A stretch of 13,247 nt of DNA from Candidatus Kuenenia stuttgartensis. Lineage in GTDB: Bacteria; Planctomycetota; UBA1135; UBA2386. Location: positions 1 through 13,247 of the forward strand of contig CAMAUH010000055.1 in assembly GCA_945861365.1 (NCBI GenBank), written 5' to 3'. The first letter of the stretch is position 1. Every line of letters starts with the position of its first letter. The notes under the pieces are model-generated. The model searched no databases. It was not told the DNA's origin and saw only the letters and a program-made list of their open reading frames with translations. This document shows, piece by piece, positions 1 through 6,167 of this stretch. A program made the translations under genes and the position numbers.

Positions 1-7
1 CGCTCAT
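1..7 (-). CDS. possible start of the next gene of the B6 operon (partial, runs off the left edge)
   Basis: Reading leftward, an ATG lies at positions 7-5, one base after the pdxS stop codon (11-9), and is followed by AGC and then the window edge. Such tight packing is typical of translationally coupled genes. In many bacteria pdxS is followed directly by pdxT, the glutaminase subunit of PLP synthase, so pdxT is the natural guess. Only two codons are visible, so identity is inferred from context alone and the ATG could be chance. Confidence 0.3.
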
Positions 8-8
8 C

Positions 9-923
9 TCAGATGCCGCGGCCGGCCAGCCGTTCGTTGGCGGGCAGCGTATTGATGTCGATGCCGACCATCGGCTCGCCGAGGCCCTTCGACACTTCGA
101 TCAGCACCTTCGGATCGCGGCAGTGCGTGACCGCGCGCACGATCGCGCGCGCGCGCTTCACCGGGTCGCCGCTCTTGAAGATGCCCGAGCCGACGAACAC
201 CGCTTCGGCGCCGAGCTGCATCATCAACGCCGCGTCGGCGGGCGTCGCGACGCCACCGGCGGAGAAGTTCGGCACCGGCAGCTTCTGGTTCTCGGCGACC
301 CACGCCACCAGTTCGGTCGGCACGCGCAGTTCGACTGCCCTGCGCTCGAGCTGGACGTCCTCGAGCCCGCGCAGGCCGCGGATCTGCGACATCAGCGCGC
401 GCATGTGGCGAACGGCCTCGACGACGTTGCCGGTGCCCGCTTCGCCCTTGGTGCGGATCATCGCCGCACCTTCGTGGATGCGACGCAGCGCTTCGCCGAG
501 GTCGCGGCAGCCGCAGACGAACGGCGTCTTGAACACGCGCTTGTCGATCTGGAACTCTTCGTCGGCGGGCGTCAGCACCTCGCTCTCGTCGATGCAGTCG
601 ACTTCCATCGACTCCAGCATCTGCGCCTCGACGAAGTGGCCGATGCGCACCTTCGCCATCACCGGGATGCTGACCGCCTTCTGGATGCCGGCGATCATGT
701 CCGGGTCGCTCGCGCGCGCGACGCCGCCGTGCTTGCGGATGTCGGCGGGAACGCGTTCCAGCGCCATCACCGCGCAGGCGCCGGCTTCTTCGGCGATGCG
801 GGCCTGTTCGACGTTGACGACGTCCATGATGACGCCGCCTTTCAGCTGTTCGCAGAAGCCGATCTTGCTGACGAGTTCTTCGGCGGTGAAGCCGGGGACC
901 TTGGGAAGTGGATGCTTGCTCAT
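9..923 (-). CDS. pdxS: pyridoxal 5'-phosphate synthase lyase subunit PdxS
   Basis: PdxS is the synthase subunit of the DXP-independent vitamin B6 pathway. It builds PLP from ribose 5-phosphate, glyceraldehyde 3-phosphate and ammonia, the ammonia coming from its partner PdxT, in the cytoplasm. The 304-residue product is of normal family length and almost every family signature is visible: GGVIMDVVN with the substrate-binding Asp34, VMAKVRIGH with the Schiff-base Lys91, IRTKGEAGTGN with the second catalytic Lys159, NFSAGGVATPADAALMM, and the phosphate-binding FVGSGIFKS. These correspond to Asp24, Lys81 and Lys149 of the Bacillus enzyme with a constant offset of ten. The start is the ATG at 923-921, giving MSKHPLPKVPGF. 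The frame stays open far upstream only because of high GC. No Shine-Dalgarno is visible: the 25 bases before the ATG are pyrimidine-rich. The gene lies 23 bp behind the MocR-type regulator on the same strand, so co-transcription is likely. Confidence 0.97.
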   Translation of the reverse strand: MSKHPLPKVPGFTAEELVSKIGFCEQLKGGVIMDVVNVEQARIAEEAGACAVMALERVPADIRKHGGVARASDPDMIAGIQKAVSIPVMAKVRIGHFVEAQMLESMEVDCIDESEVLTPADEEFQIDKRVFKTPFVCGCRDLGEALRRIHEGAAMIRTKGEAGTGNVVEAVRHMRALMSQIRGLRGLEDVQLERRAVELRVPTELVAWVAENQKLPVPNFSAGGVATPADAALMMQLGAEAVFVGSGIFKSGDPVKRARAIVRAVTHCRDPKVLIEVSKGLGEPMVGIDINTLPANERLAGRGI

Positions 924-946
924 GGGAGTCAGGGAGGAAGGAGGTT

Positions 947-2437
947 TCAGACGAGCGGCCGCAAGGCGCCTTGCTGCGGCATCAGGCTCTGGGCGCCTTC
1001 CGCCAGCACGGTGATGCCGGCGCGGATCTGGCGGGAGTCGGCGCGCGACAGCGACAGCCGCACGCCGCGCGACGGTTGGCCATGCAGGTCGAAGACGCGG
1101 CCAGGCACGACGCGCACGCCGCGCGCGACCGCGAGTTCGGCCAGGCGATCGCCCTGCCCCGCCTGCGGCAGTTCGAGCCACGCGAGGAAGCCGCCGTCGG
1201 GATCGGTGATCGAGCAGTCGGGCGGCAGCAGTTCGGCGCAGCACTGCTGCAGCGTCGCGTGCCGTTCGCGCAGTTCGACGCGCAGCGCGTCGAGGTAGTG
1301 GTCGAGACCACGCGCCTGCACGAACTCGACCAAGGCCGCCTGCAGCAGCGGGCTGGTCTCGAGATCCATGAAGCGCTTCACGGCCGCCATCGGCCGCAGC
1401 AGGTCTTCGCTGCCGGTGATCCAGCCGATGCGCAGTGCGGGGAACAGCCCCTTGCTCATCGTCGACACCGTCACCGTCAAGCCGCGCGGATCGAGCGAAC
1501 GCAGCGTCGGCAGCGGTTCGCCGCGGAAGCGCAGCGAGGTCTGGTACTCGTCTTCGACGATCGGCACCGCGGTGCCGGCGACGACGTCGAGCAACGCGCG
1601 CCGCTGCGCGAGATCCAACGTCCGCCCGGTCGGGTTGTGGAACGTCGGCATCAGGTAGACGAGCCGCACCGTGCGCCGCCGCAGCGCGTGCGCCAGCTGG
1701 TCGAGCGCCAGCCCGTCTTCGTCGACCGGCACCTGCACGACCTGCAGACCGTGCGCGCGCAGCAGGCCATGCATCTGGTGGTACGACGGCTGCATCACCA
1801 CCACCGTGTCGCCGGGCTTGCAGAACGTGCGCAGCACGAGGTCGAGCGCCTGCTGCGCGCCCGCCGTGACCAGCACCTGGTCGGCATGCAGCCCCGGATC
1901 GATGTCGTGCGCACTCGCCGCCAGCAGCGCGCGCAGTTCGGGCAGCCCGTTCGTCGCCTGGCCGTAGCCGAGCAACTGCGCGCCCGACCGCTGCAGCACC
2001 GCGTCCATCGCCGCGCGCCACGCATCGACCGGGAAGCGCTGCCCGTCCGGCGTCAGCTCGGCGAAGTTGGTCACCAGCGGCACGCCCTTCGGCAACGGCG
2101 GCGCACCCGGCATCTCCTGCGAACGGCGCAGCGCGGCGTCCGCGTACGGACTCAGCAGCCGCGCCTTGTCGGCATCGGCCTGGCTGACCGGCGCCCCCAG
2201 CACGGTGGTGCCACGGCCGACCGTGCCCTCGACCAGGCCATCGACCGCCAGCTGGCGGTAGGCCTCGAGCACCGTCGCCCGCGTCACGTCGCACGCCTCG
2301 GCGACGGTGCGGATCGGCGGCAGCCGCTCCCCCGTTCGCATGCGGCCATCGGCGATGGCCCGCGCATAGAAGCCCGCGATCTGGGCGGCGAGCCCTCGCG
2401 GGGCCTCGCGGTCGACTTCGGGCAGCAGCGCGTTCAC
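947..2437 (-). CDS. pdxR: MocR/PdxR-type regulator (GntR helix-turn-helix plus PLP-binding aminotransferase-fold domain)
   Basis: The 496-residue product has the classic MocR layout. A GntR winged helix-turn-helix spans about residues 14-80 (GERLPPIRTVAEACDVTRAT, VLEAYRQLAVDGLVEG). A linker follows, then a fold-type I aminotransferase domain from about 125 to 480. PLP-site residues are intact: Asn268 in HNPTG, Asp296 and Tyr298 in EDEY, Schiff-base Lys329 in STMSKG, and Arg460 in GVRLSLS. PdxR members of this family sense PLP and control pdxST. The position immediately upstream of pdxS in the same operon makes that role likely, though pdxR is often divergent from pdxS elsewhere. The chosen start is the GTG at 2437-2435, which begins just ahead of the DNA-binding domain. 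Upstream in-frame sequence crosses a palindrome-rich region and does not look coding. There is no Shine-Dalgarno, and the likely -10 box lies only about ten bases upstream, so the message may be leaderless. The gene symbol is assigned by context; membership of the MocR family is certain. Confidence 0.9.
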   Translation of the reverse strand: MNALLPEVDREAPRGLAAQIAGFYARAIADGRMRTGERLPPIRTVAEACDVTRATVLEAYRQLAVDGLVEGTVGRGTTVLGAPVSQADADKARLLSPYADAALRRSQEMPGAPPLPKGVPLVTNFAELTPDGQRFPVDAWRAAMDAVLQRSGAQLLGYGQATNGLPELRALLAASAHDIDPGLHADQVLVTAGAQQALDLVLRTFCKPGDTVVVMQPSYHQMHGLLRAHGLQVVQVPVDEDGLALDQLAHALRRRTVRLVYLMPTFHNPTGRTLDLAQRRALLDVVAGTAVPIVEDEYQTSLRFRGEPLPTLRSLDPRGLTVTVSTMSKGLFPALRIGWITGSEDLLRPMAAVKRFMDLETSPLLQAALVEFVQARGLDHYLDALRVELRERHATLQQCCAELLPPDCSITDPDGGFLAWLELPQAGQGDRLAELAVARGVRVVPGRVFDLHGQPSRGVRLSLSRADSRQIRAGITVLAEGAQSLMPQQGALRPLV

Positions 2438-2447
2438 GGGGGAACGA

Positions 2448-2475
2448 CAGATACCGGACAATCTTGTCCGGTCAA
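2448..2475 (-). promoter_or_regulatory. candidate promoter of the MocR/pdxS operon
   Basis: On the minus strand TTGACC (2475-2470) is followed after 16 bases by TATCTG (2453-2448). The -35 box matches the sigma-70 consensus at five of six positions; the -10 box is weak at three of six. Transcription would begin near 2441, only a few bases before the GTG at 2437, implying a leaderless or nearly leaderless mRNA. The 20-bp palindrome at 2453-2472 overlaps the spacer and touches both boxes, a common position for an operator. Sigma factor usage in this organism is unknown, so this is a motif-based guess. Confidence 0.4.
2453..2472. promoter_or_regulatory. perfect 20-bp palindrome, candidate operator for the MocR/PdxR regulator
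   Basis: The sequence has perfect 9-bp arms, ACCGGACAA and TTGTCCGGT, separated by TC. It starts 16 bp upstream of the regulator's GTG and lies between the candidate -35 and -10 boxes of that operon. MocR and GntR proteins bind inverted or direct repeats near their own promoters, so autoregulation through this site is the obvious reading. The palindrome is seen directly; which protein binds it is inferred. Confidence 0.5.
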
Positions 2476-2478
2476 CTG

Positions 2479-2491
2479 GGCCAATTTGGCC
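2479..2491. repeat. 13-bp palindrome GGCCAA-T-TTGGCC upstream of the MocR promoter
   Basis: Perfect 6-bp arms with a single central base lie just upstream of the candidate -35 box of the regulator operon. It could be a second regulator site or simply part of the palindrome-rich intergenic region. No protein can be assigned to it. Confidence 0.4.
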
Positions 2492-2499
2492 TTTCGGGA

Positions 2500-2580
2500 C
2501 TGATCCAAGCAGTGTGGTGACCCCGCCGCGACGGCGTGCGAACCCCGGTCCGGAGGCCCCAACCACACTCCTTGGATCAG
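2500..2580. repeat. 81-bp element with 19-bp inverted-repeat ends (possible hairpin RNA or miniature mobile element)
   Basis: The left arm (2500-2518) begins CTGATCCAAG and the right arm (2562-2580) ends CTTGGATCAG. The arms pair at 18 of 19 positions, with one mismatch at the eleventh base. The 43-base interior has smaller palindromes of its own, including CGCCG/CGGCG around CGA and CCGG-T-CCGG, so a branched structure can form. It lies between the divergent MocR operon and the PstS-like gene, where a simple terminator is not expected, and no T-run follows. No flanking target-site duplication is evident and no transposase is nearby. It could be a REP/MITE-like element, a small structured RNA or a regulatory cruciform. 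Confidence 0.6.
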
Positions 2581-2722
2581 CCAGAAGGGCGCTGCGCAGA
2601 TGGGCTTGAGGAGCGCGCAGCAGTTTGTCGCGCAGCCCAAGCGCCGTCGCCAAGGCCGCGACGGCCGCCGGTCTGTTGCATTGCGCAACACGTCCCGGAC
2701 TGAGTGCTCGATAGCTCGCCAC
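2581..2722. other. remaining intergenic sequence ahead of the PstS-like gene
   Basis: This completes the 297-bp divergent gap between the regulator and the PstS-like gene. It contains a short TTGCGCAA palindrome at 2681-2688 but no convincing promoter: TTGCGC and the later GATAGC are too far apart for a sigma-70 pair. The reading frame of the downstream gene stays open back to 2600, but that stretch encodes an Arg-rich, low-complexity peptide unlike a real N-terminus. Confidence 0.5.
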
Positions 2723-2730
2723 AGGGGGAG
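2723..2730 (+). promoter_or_regulatory. ribosome binding site deciding the GTG start of the PstS-like gene
   Basis: AGGGGGAG lies four bases before the GTG at 2735, with the core of the motif at a normal distance. It supports this start over the in-frame ATG at 2600, which has no such site. Confidence 0.65.
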
Positions 2731-2734
2731 AACC

Positions 2735-3715
2735 GTGGGGAACAATCAAACACTCGTGCAAGTCGCGGTCGCCGCGAGCTGCTTTGGCCTGATGGCCGTG
2801 ACCATGGGTCCTGACGACCAGCCGGACCCGCGCGCCATCTCGCAGGAGCTGCATGCGGGGGCGACGCCAGCCTTGGCGGCCGCCGATGCGCCGCGCCTGG
2901 TGGTCGCCGAGTTCGCGTTCAGCCGGCAGGCGCACGCCGCGCCGGCGATGGAGACGCAGAGCCTCGAGCCGGAGCGCGCCGCGGTCGCCGAGATGGCGGT
3001 CGTGGTCGGCCTGCAGGCGACGCACGGGATGGACCGGTCCTTCTTCGAGGCGTTCGGCGCCTACTGCGGCGACGTGCAGGGGCAGCCGGTGCCGTGCACG
3101 GACCGTGATGCGGTCGAGATGCTGATGGTCGGCCGCGCCGACTTCGGCGTGATCGGTGGACAGCTGTCGGCGCGCGAAGTGCAGGCCGGGCTGCGGCAGA
3201 CGCGGCTCGGGGTCGAGATGTTCGCGCTGGTGATGGCGCCGACCGCACCGGTGCGGTCGCTGTCGCGGCAGCAGCTGCGGCAGATCTTCACCGGCCAGGT
3301 GACGCACTGGTCGCAGCTCGGGCTGGAAGGCGGCGCGATCGTCGCCGTCGTGCCGAGCGAGCGCGCGCTGGCCGAACGGGCCGCGAAGGTGCTGATCCCC
3401 GGCGATGCGTTCGCGACGACGTGCGTCGGCGTGGCAACGGAACGTCACGTCGTCGACCAGCTGCTGCGCGAGCCGGGCGCGGTCGGCATCGTGCGCCTGG
3501 CCAGCGGCCCGCACGAAGCGGGGCAGAAGGTGGTGCAGATCGATTGGAACGCGCCGACCCTCGAGGGTTTCGAGTGCGGCAACTACCCGTTCGGGATCCC
3601 GATGAGCCTGGTGACGTCGGGGCAGCCGTCGGGGATTGCGCAGCGGTTCCTCGAGTTCGCGAACGGCGCCGAGGGCAAGCAACTGCTCGGCCGCACGCTG
3701 ATGATGCGCCCGTGA
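2735..3715 (+). CDS. PstS-like periplasmic binding protein with a degenerate ligand site
   Basis: The 326-residue product has an N-terminal hydrophobic stretch (about residues 7-24) that could be a signal peptide or anchor, without a clear cleavage site. The rest shows the PstS-like fold in order: a VGRADFGVIGG segment near 132-142, LRQIFTGQVTHWSQLG at 181-196, EPGAVGIVRLA at 246-256, APTLEGFECGNYPFGIPMSL at 273-292, and RFLEFANGAEGKQLL at 304-318. True phosphate-binding PstS proteins have Ser/Thr-rich loops such as SGSGT after the IFTG motif; here that place reads VPSERALAERAA. Phosphate binding is therefore doubtful and another ligand or a scaffolding role is possible. Four cysteines (111, 121, 230, 281) could form disulfides outside the cytoplasm. 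No permease or ATPase genes are adjacent. The GTG start is chosen for its AGGGGGAG site. It is followed on the same strand by an S41 peptidase gene. Confidence 0.8.
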   Translation: MGNNQTLVQVAVAASCFGLMAVTMGPDDQPDPRAISQELHAGATPALAAADAPRLVVAEFAFSRQAHAAPAMETQSLEPERAAVAEMAVVVGLQATHGMDRSFFEAFGAYCGDVQGQPVPCTDRDAVEMLMVGRADFGVIGGQLSAREVQAGLRQTRLGVEMFALVMAPTAPVRSLSRQQLRQIFTGQVTHWSQLGLEGGAIVAVVPSERALAERAAKVLIPGDAFATTCVGVATERHVVDQLLREPGAVGIVRLASGPHEAGQKVVQIDWNAPTLEGFECGNYPFGIPMSLVTSGQPSGIAQRFLEFANGAEGKQLLGRTLMMRP

Positions 3716-3717
3716 TG

Positions 3718-3751
3718 GTGAGTGGAGTGAGTGTGTGTGTTCGTGTGTGAG
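3718..3751. repeat. GT-rich low-complexity tract
   Basis: Just after the stop of the PstS-like gene the plus strand is almost wholly G and T with a few A, including a GTGTGTGTGT run at 3731-3740. It is the least GC-rich and most repetitive patch of the window. It is non-coding in appearance and could favour slippage or Z-DNA. Confidence 0.6.
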
Positions 3752-3752
3752 G

Positions 3753-3797
3753 TCGGCACGCCGTCGCCTGCAGGGATTGCACCCGGCGGCGTGCCGA
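3753..3797. repeat. inverted repeat with perfect 11-bp arms in the PstS-like/S41 gap
   Basis: Arms TCGGCACGCCG (3753-3763) and CGGCGTGCCGA (3787-3797) are exact complements around a 23-base loop. It lies 37 bp after the PstS-like stop, so it could slow or end transcription, or shield the 3' end of that message. There is no T-tract, so it is not a standard intrinsic terminator. Confidence 0.55.
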
Positions 3798-3808
3798 GGC
3801 CCGGGCTG

Positions 3809-3828
3809 GAGCGCATGATCGTGCGCTC
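3809..3828. repeat. small hairpin covering the first ATG of the S41 frame
   Basis: Arms GAGCGCA (3809-3815) and TGCGCTC (3822-3828) pair perfectly around a six-base loop. The hairpin would hide the in-frame ATG at 3815-3817, which argues that translation of the S41 gene starts further downstream or is controlled by this structure. Confidence 0.45.
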
Positions 3829-5194
3829 GCCTGCGGCCCGACGAAGGAGACCGGCAATTGACGCGCGCCCGGCGACCGCGCACCGTGCCGCGGTGCCCGC
3901 GCGACGCCCGCTCCGAACCACCACCCTCGCGACGACCCTGGCCGCGCTGAGCGCTTGCGCCGGCCTCGACCCGCTGACCGTCGCCGAGTCGGAACGGCTC
4001 GACACCTTCGACTTCTATTGGCAGGCGCTGCGCGACGACTACCCGCTGTTCGGCCAGCAGCCGGTCGATTGGAACGAACTGCGCCAGCGCTATCGCGCCG
4101 CGGTGCCGTTCGCGCGCAGCCCGCACGAGTTCTACCATCTGCTCACCGGCATGCTCAGCGAGCTGGGCGACCCGCATGTGTCGCTGGAAGTGCCCGACGA
4201 GCGCTTCGCGGCGGACGGCATCGCGCCGACGTCGCTGCTCGACCTGCCCGACTTCGAGCTGATGCCGATCGAAGGGCGCATGCATGTCGTGGGCTGGCCA
4301 GCACACCGCGCGCCGACGGTGCCCGAGGGCATGCCCGAGCGCTCCTACCCGGAATTGTGGCGCGTCGAGGGCTTCCCGGTGGTGCTGCCGTTGGTCGGCA
4401 ACCTGCTGCTCGGTCCACCGAGCTCACCGGTCGAACTGCAGCTGCGTTGGCAGAACGGCGTCATCACGCGCCATGTGGTGGCGCGGCCGGTGCGCGGCAC
4501 GCGGCAGCGCCGCACGCCGCTCGCGCACCTCGCCTCGCAAGGCCCGCAGGTGCAACTGCTGCGCAGCGAACCGTTCACGTGGCTGGCCCTCGACCGCCTG
4601 TCCAGCGACGTGAAGCTCGATGACCTCGATCGCGCGATCGATCGCGCGCGCGAGACCGACGGCCTCGTGCTGGATCTGCGCCGCAACCTCGGCGGGCTGT
4701 TCCTGGTCGCCAAACACCTCGTCGAACGCTTCTTGCCGCACACGGTCGAGACCGTGCTGGCGCCCCCGCATCCGACCTCGACGTGGTTCGGCCTGTTCGA
4801 GGTCGAGGTGTTCCTGCGCAACGTCTGGGAGCCGCGAGCGCCCCGTTTCGACAAGCCGCTGGTCGTGCTGACCAGCGCGCAGACCGGCAGCTCGGCCGAA
4901 CACACCGCGCGCATGCTGCAGCGCTATTGCGGGGCCGTGGTGGTCGGCGAACGCACGATCGGCGCCGAGGCGGTCGTGCAGGTCGCGGATGGCCCGGACG
5001 GTGGCCAACTGCGCTTCGGCTCGACGCGCGTGCTGGATCGCACCGGTGTCGGGCTGCAGCAGGATGGCGTGGCGCCGGACATCTCGGTGCGCCTCACGCT
5101 GGCCGACGTCGAACGGCTCGGTCCACAAGCCGCCGTGGCCGACTGGGAACGGCGCCTGCTGGCGGCCGCGCAGCGCTGCATGCGGCAGCGCTGA
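3815..5194 (+). CDS. S41-family serine peptidase, tricorn/IRBP-like, predicted lipoprotein
   Basis: From the ATG at 3815 the product has 459 residues. RRPLRTTTLATTLAALSAC is a basic region, hydrophobic core and lipobox with the lipid Cys at 48, so it is likely membrane-anchored outside the cytoplasm. The N-terminal part (YWQALRDDYPLFGQQPVDW) resembles the helical domain of tricorn/IRBP-type S41 proteins. LGDPHVSL holds a candidate catalytic His121. LVLDLRRNLGG (284-294) is the usual S41 core strand. LTSAQTGSSAE places Ser359 at the nucleophile position. The next motif reads VVGERTIGAEA, so the Lys of CtpA-type enzymes is replaced by Ala384, as expected for the Lys-independent branch or for an inactive protein. 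No PDZ domain is obvious. The start is uncertain. The ATG at 3815 sits in a hairpin, and its first 14 codons include cga-cga-agg-aga, which is really a ribosome binding site; a GTG at 3893 would give a compact 22-residue signal peptide. The stop is 6 bp from the convergent barrel gene. Confidence 0.82.
   Translation: MIVRSPAARRRRPAIDARPATAHRAAVPARRPLRTTTLATTLAALSACAGLDPLTVAESERLDTFDFYWQALRDDYPLFGQQPVDWNELRQRYRAAVPFARSPHEFYHLLTGMLSELGDPHVSLEVPDERFAADGIAPTSLLDLPDFELMPIEGRMHVVGWPAHRAPTVPEGMPERSYPELWRVEGFPVVLPLVGNLLLGPPSSPVELQLRWQNGVITRHVVARPVRGTRQRRTPLAHLASQGPQVQLLRSEPFTWLALDRLSSDVKLDDLDRAIDRARETDGLVLDLRRNLGGLFLVAKHLVERFLPHTVETVLAPPHPTSTWFGLFEVEVFLRNVWEPRAPRFDKPLVVLTSAQTGSSAEHTARMLQRYCGAVVVGERTIGAEAVVQVADGPDGGQLRFGSTRVLDRTGVGLQQDGVAPDISVRLTLADVERLGPQAAVADWERRLLAAAQRCMRQR
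3844..3850 (+). promoter_or_regulatory. strong Shine-Dalgarno AAGGAGA pointing to an unusual start of the S41 gene
   Basis: AAGGAGA is the best Shine-Dalgarno in the region. At ideal distance it faces ATT (3857-3859) in the S41 frame and TTG (3858-3860) one base out of frame. Translation from the TTG hits a stop after about thirty codons. Either the rare ATT is the start, or a base is missing or extra here, or the site is coincidental. Confidence 0.45.
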
Positions 5195-5200
5195 GGCAGC

Positions 5201-5965
5201 TCAGAACTTCACGCCGGCCGTGAAGAACAAGCCCTGCAGGTCGACGTCGGAGTCGAAGTCGCGAGCGCCCGCAGTGCCGAACGTGTCGAGCACGATGTAG
5301 CGATAGCCGGCCATCAGGTCGAGCTTGCGCGTCGCCTGCCAGCGCAGATAGCCCTCGAGATCCCAATACTGGCCGTTGCCGTCGCGCACGTCGATCGACA
5401 TGAAGCCCGCATTGGCGCCGATGCTCAACGTGCCCCACAGGAACTCGAGGTCGGCATAAGGCATCGGCACCAGCACGTTCGTGCTGACCGATTCGCGGCC
5501 GAGGGTCGAACGCGCCTTCACGTCGAACTCGTAGTAGCCGAGCTGCGCGCCGAGGCCGAGCCGGTAGTGGTTGCCGCGCGCCACCTGATAGGTGTAGTTG
5601 GCAGCGACCGAGTAGACCTGCTGGGAGGAAGTGATCTGGCTGCCGCTGACGATGCCGCCGAAATCGTGCTGCAGCGTGCCGGTGCCGTTCTGGTTGTAGC
5701 CAAAGCCATGCAGGCGGATGCGGTGCATGTCCTTGTCACCCTGCAGGCGCAGGTAGGGCGCGACATTGGCCTCGCCGAGCCCCAACTCATCGTGCAGGTC
5801 GACCTGGTTCTGGCCGAGCGACAGGTTGCCCGCCGCGTTCTGCAGGGCGACCGGCCCCTTGGCGACCATCAACATCGGGCCGGCATCCGCGCGATACACC
5901 ATGCCCTTGCAGGCAGTGGCGACGAACACCGCCGAGAAAAGGAGCACCGACGACAGGTTCTTCAT
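5201..5965 (-). CDS. predicted outer-membrane beta-barrel protein
   Basis: The 254-residue product begins MKNLSSVLLFSAVFVATAC, an export signal with Cys19 at a weak lipobox (Ala rather than Leu at -3). The rest is made of alternating polar and hydrophobic residues with many aromatic ones, such as YSVAANYTYQVA, YRLGLGAQLGYYEFDV, YWDLEGYLRWQA and KLDLMAGYRYIVL, separated by short turns rich in Gly and Asp. It ends LFFTAGVKF with the terminal Phe typical of BAM-assembled barrels. About eight to ten strands would fit. No named family is recognised, and a transport, adhesion or structural role cannot be told apart. The ATG at 5965-5963 is chosen because it starts the signal peptide; the longer open frame upstream is not plausible. 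No Shine-Dalgarno is visible. It converges on the S41 gene with only 6 bp between the stops and diverges from the second barrel gene. Confidence 0.75.
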   Translation of the reverse strand: MKNLSSVLLFSAVFVATACKGMVYRADAGPMLMVAKGPVALQNAAGNLSLGQNQVDLHDELGLGEANVAPYLRLQGDKDMHRIRLHGFGYNQNGTGTLQHDFGGIVSGSQITSSQQVYSVAANYTYQVARGNHYRLGLGAQLGYYEFDVKARSTLGRESVSTNVLVPMPYADLEFLWGTLSIGANAGFMSIDVRDGNGQYWDLEGYLRWQATRKLDLMAGYRYIVLDTFGTAGARDFDSDVDLQGLFFTAGVKF

Positions 5966-6157
5966 GGCCGAACGAGCATCCACCAGCGCGCCGCTACAGG
6001 CCAGCTTGCTTTCCGGTGAAAACGGGATCGGCACGTCGATGCAAGGTGGCCGCGTCACTGACACCACCGCCCCCGTCGCGCCCATGGCAACAGCCTCACG
6101 ATTGCATTAGCCGCGTGGCTACTCGACACTGCGCCGCCCGTTCGTCCTCGCCCATCC
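5966..6157. other. divergent intergenic region between two barrel genes
   Basis: About 200 bp separate the two divergent start codons. Promoters for both genes should lie here, but I see no sigma-70 pair good enough to call. TTGCAT at 6101-6106 has only a weak partner. A short TAGCC/GGCTA inverted repeat follows at 6108-6121. Nothing coding is evident. Confidence 0.4.
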
Positions 6158-6167
6158 CGGAGTTTGC

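Noticed and set aside
144..156. Alternating CG run inside pdxS
   Set aside because: It encodes the conserved RARAIVRAV segment with GC-rich codons. Possible Z-DNA but nothing specific.
924..2294. Upstream extension of the pdxS frame
   Set aside because: The extension is antisense-like, Arg/Ala-rich filler overlapping the MocR gene. PdxS proteins begin at the ATG of 923.
908..2503. Long plus-strand open frame opposite the MocR gene
   Set aside because: Composition is dominated by Arg, Gln, His and Ala, with no signature. The minus strand encodes intact MocR motifs.
2500..2580. tRNA-like or riboswitch interpretation of the inverted-repeat element
   Set aside because: A GGTTCGCAC stretch on the minus strand recalls a T-loop, but no acceptor stem, anticodon arm or known riboswitch core can be assembled.
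2438..4306. Upstream extension of the MocR frame by more than 600 codons
   Set aside because: It runs across the palindromic intergenic region and antisense to two plausible plus-strand genes, and encodes His/Arg-rich filler. MocR proteins begin just before the GntR domain.
4629..4653. GATCGCGC direct and palindromic repeats inside the S41 gene
   Set aside because: They arise from the codons for an Asp/Arg/Ala-rich helix (DRAIDRARE) and need no special explanation.
5195..5200. Search for a bidirectional terminator between the convergent S41 and barrel genes
   Set aside because: Only 6 bp separate the stops and no hairpin with a T-run is visible here.
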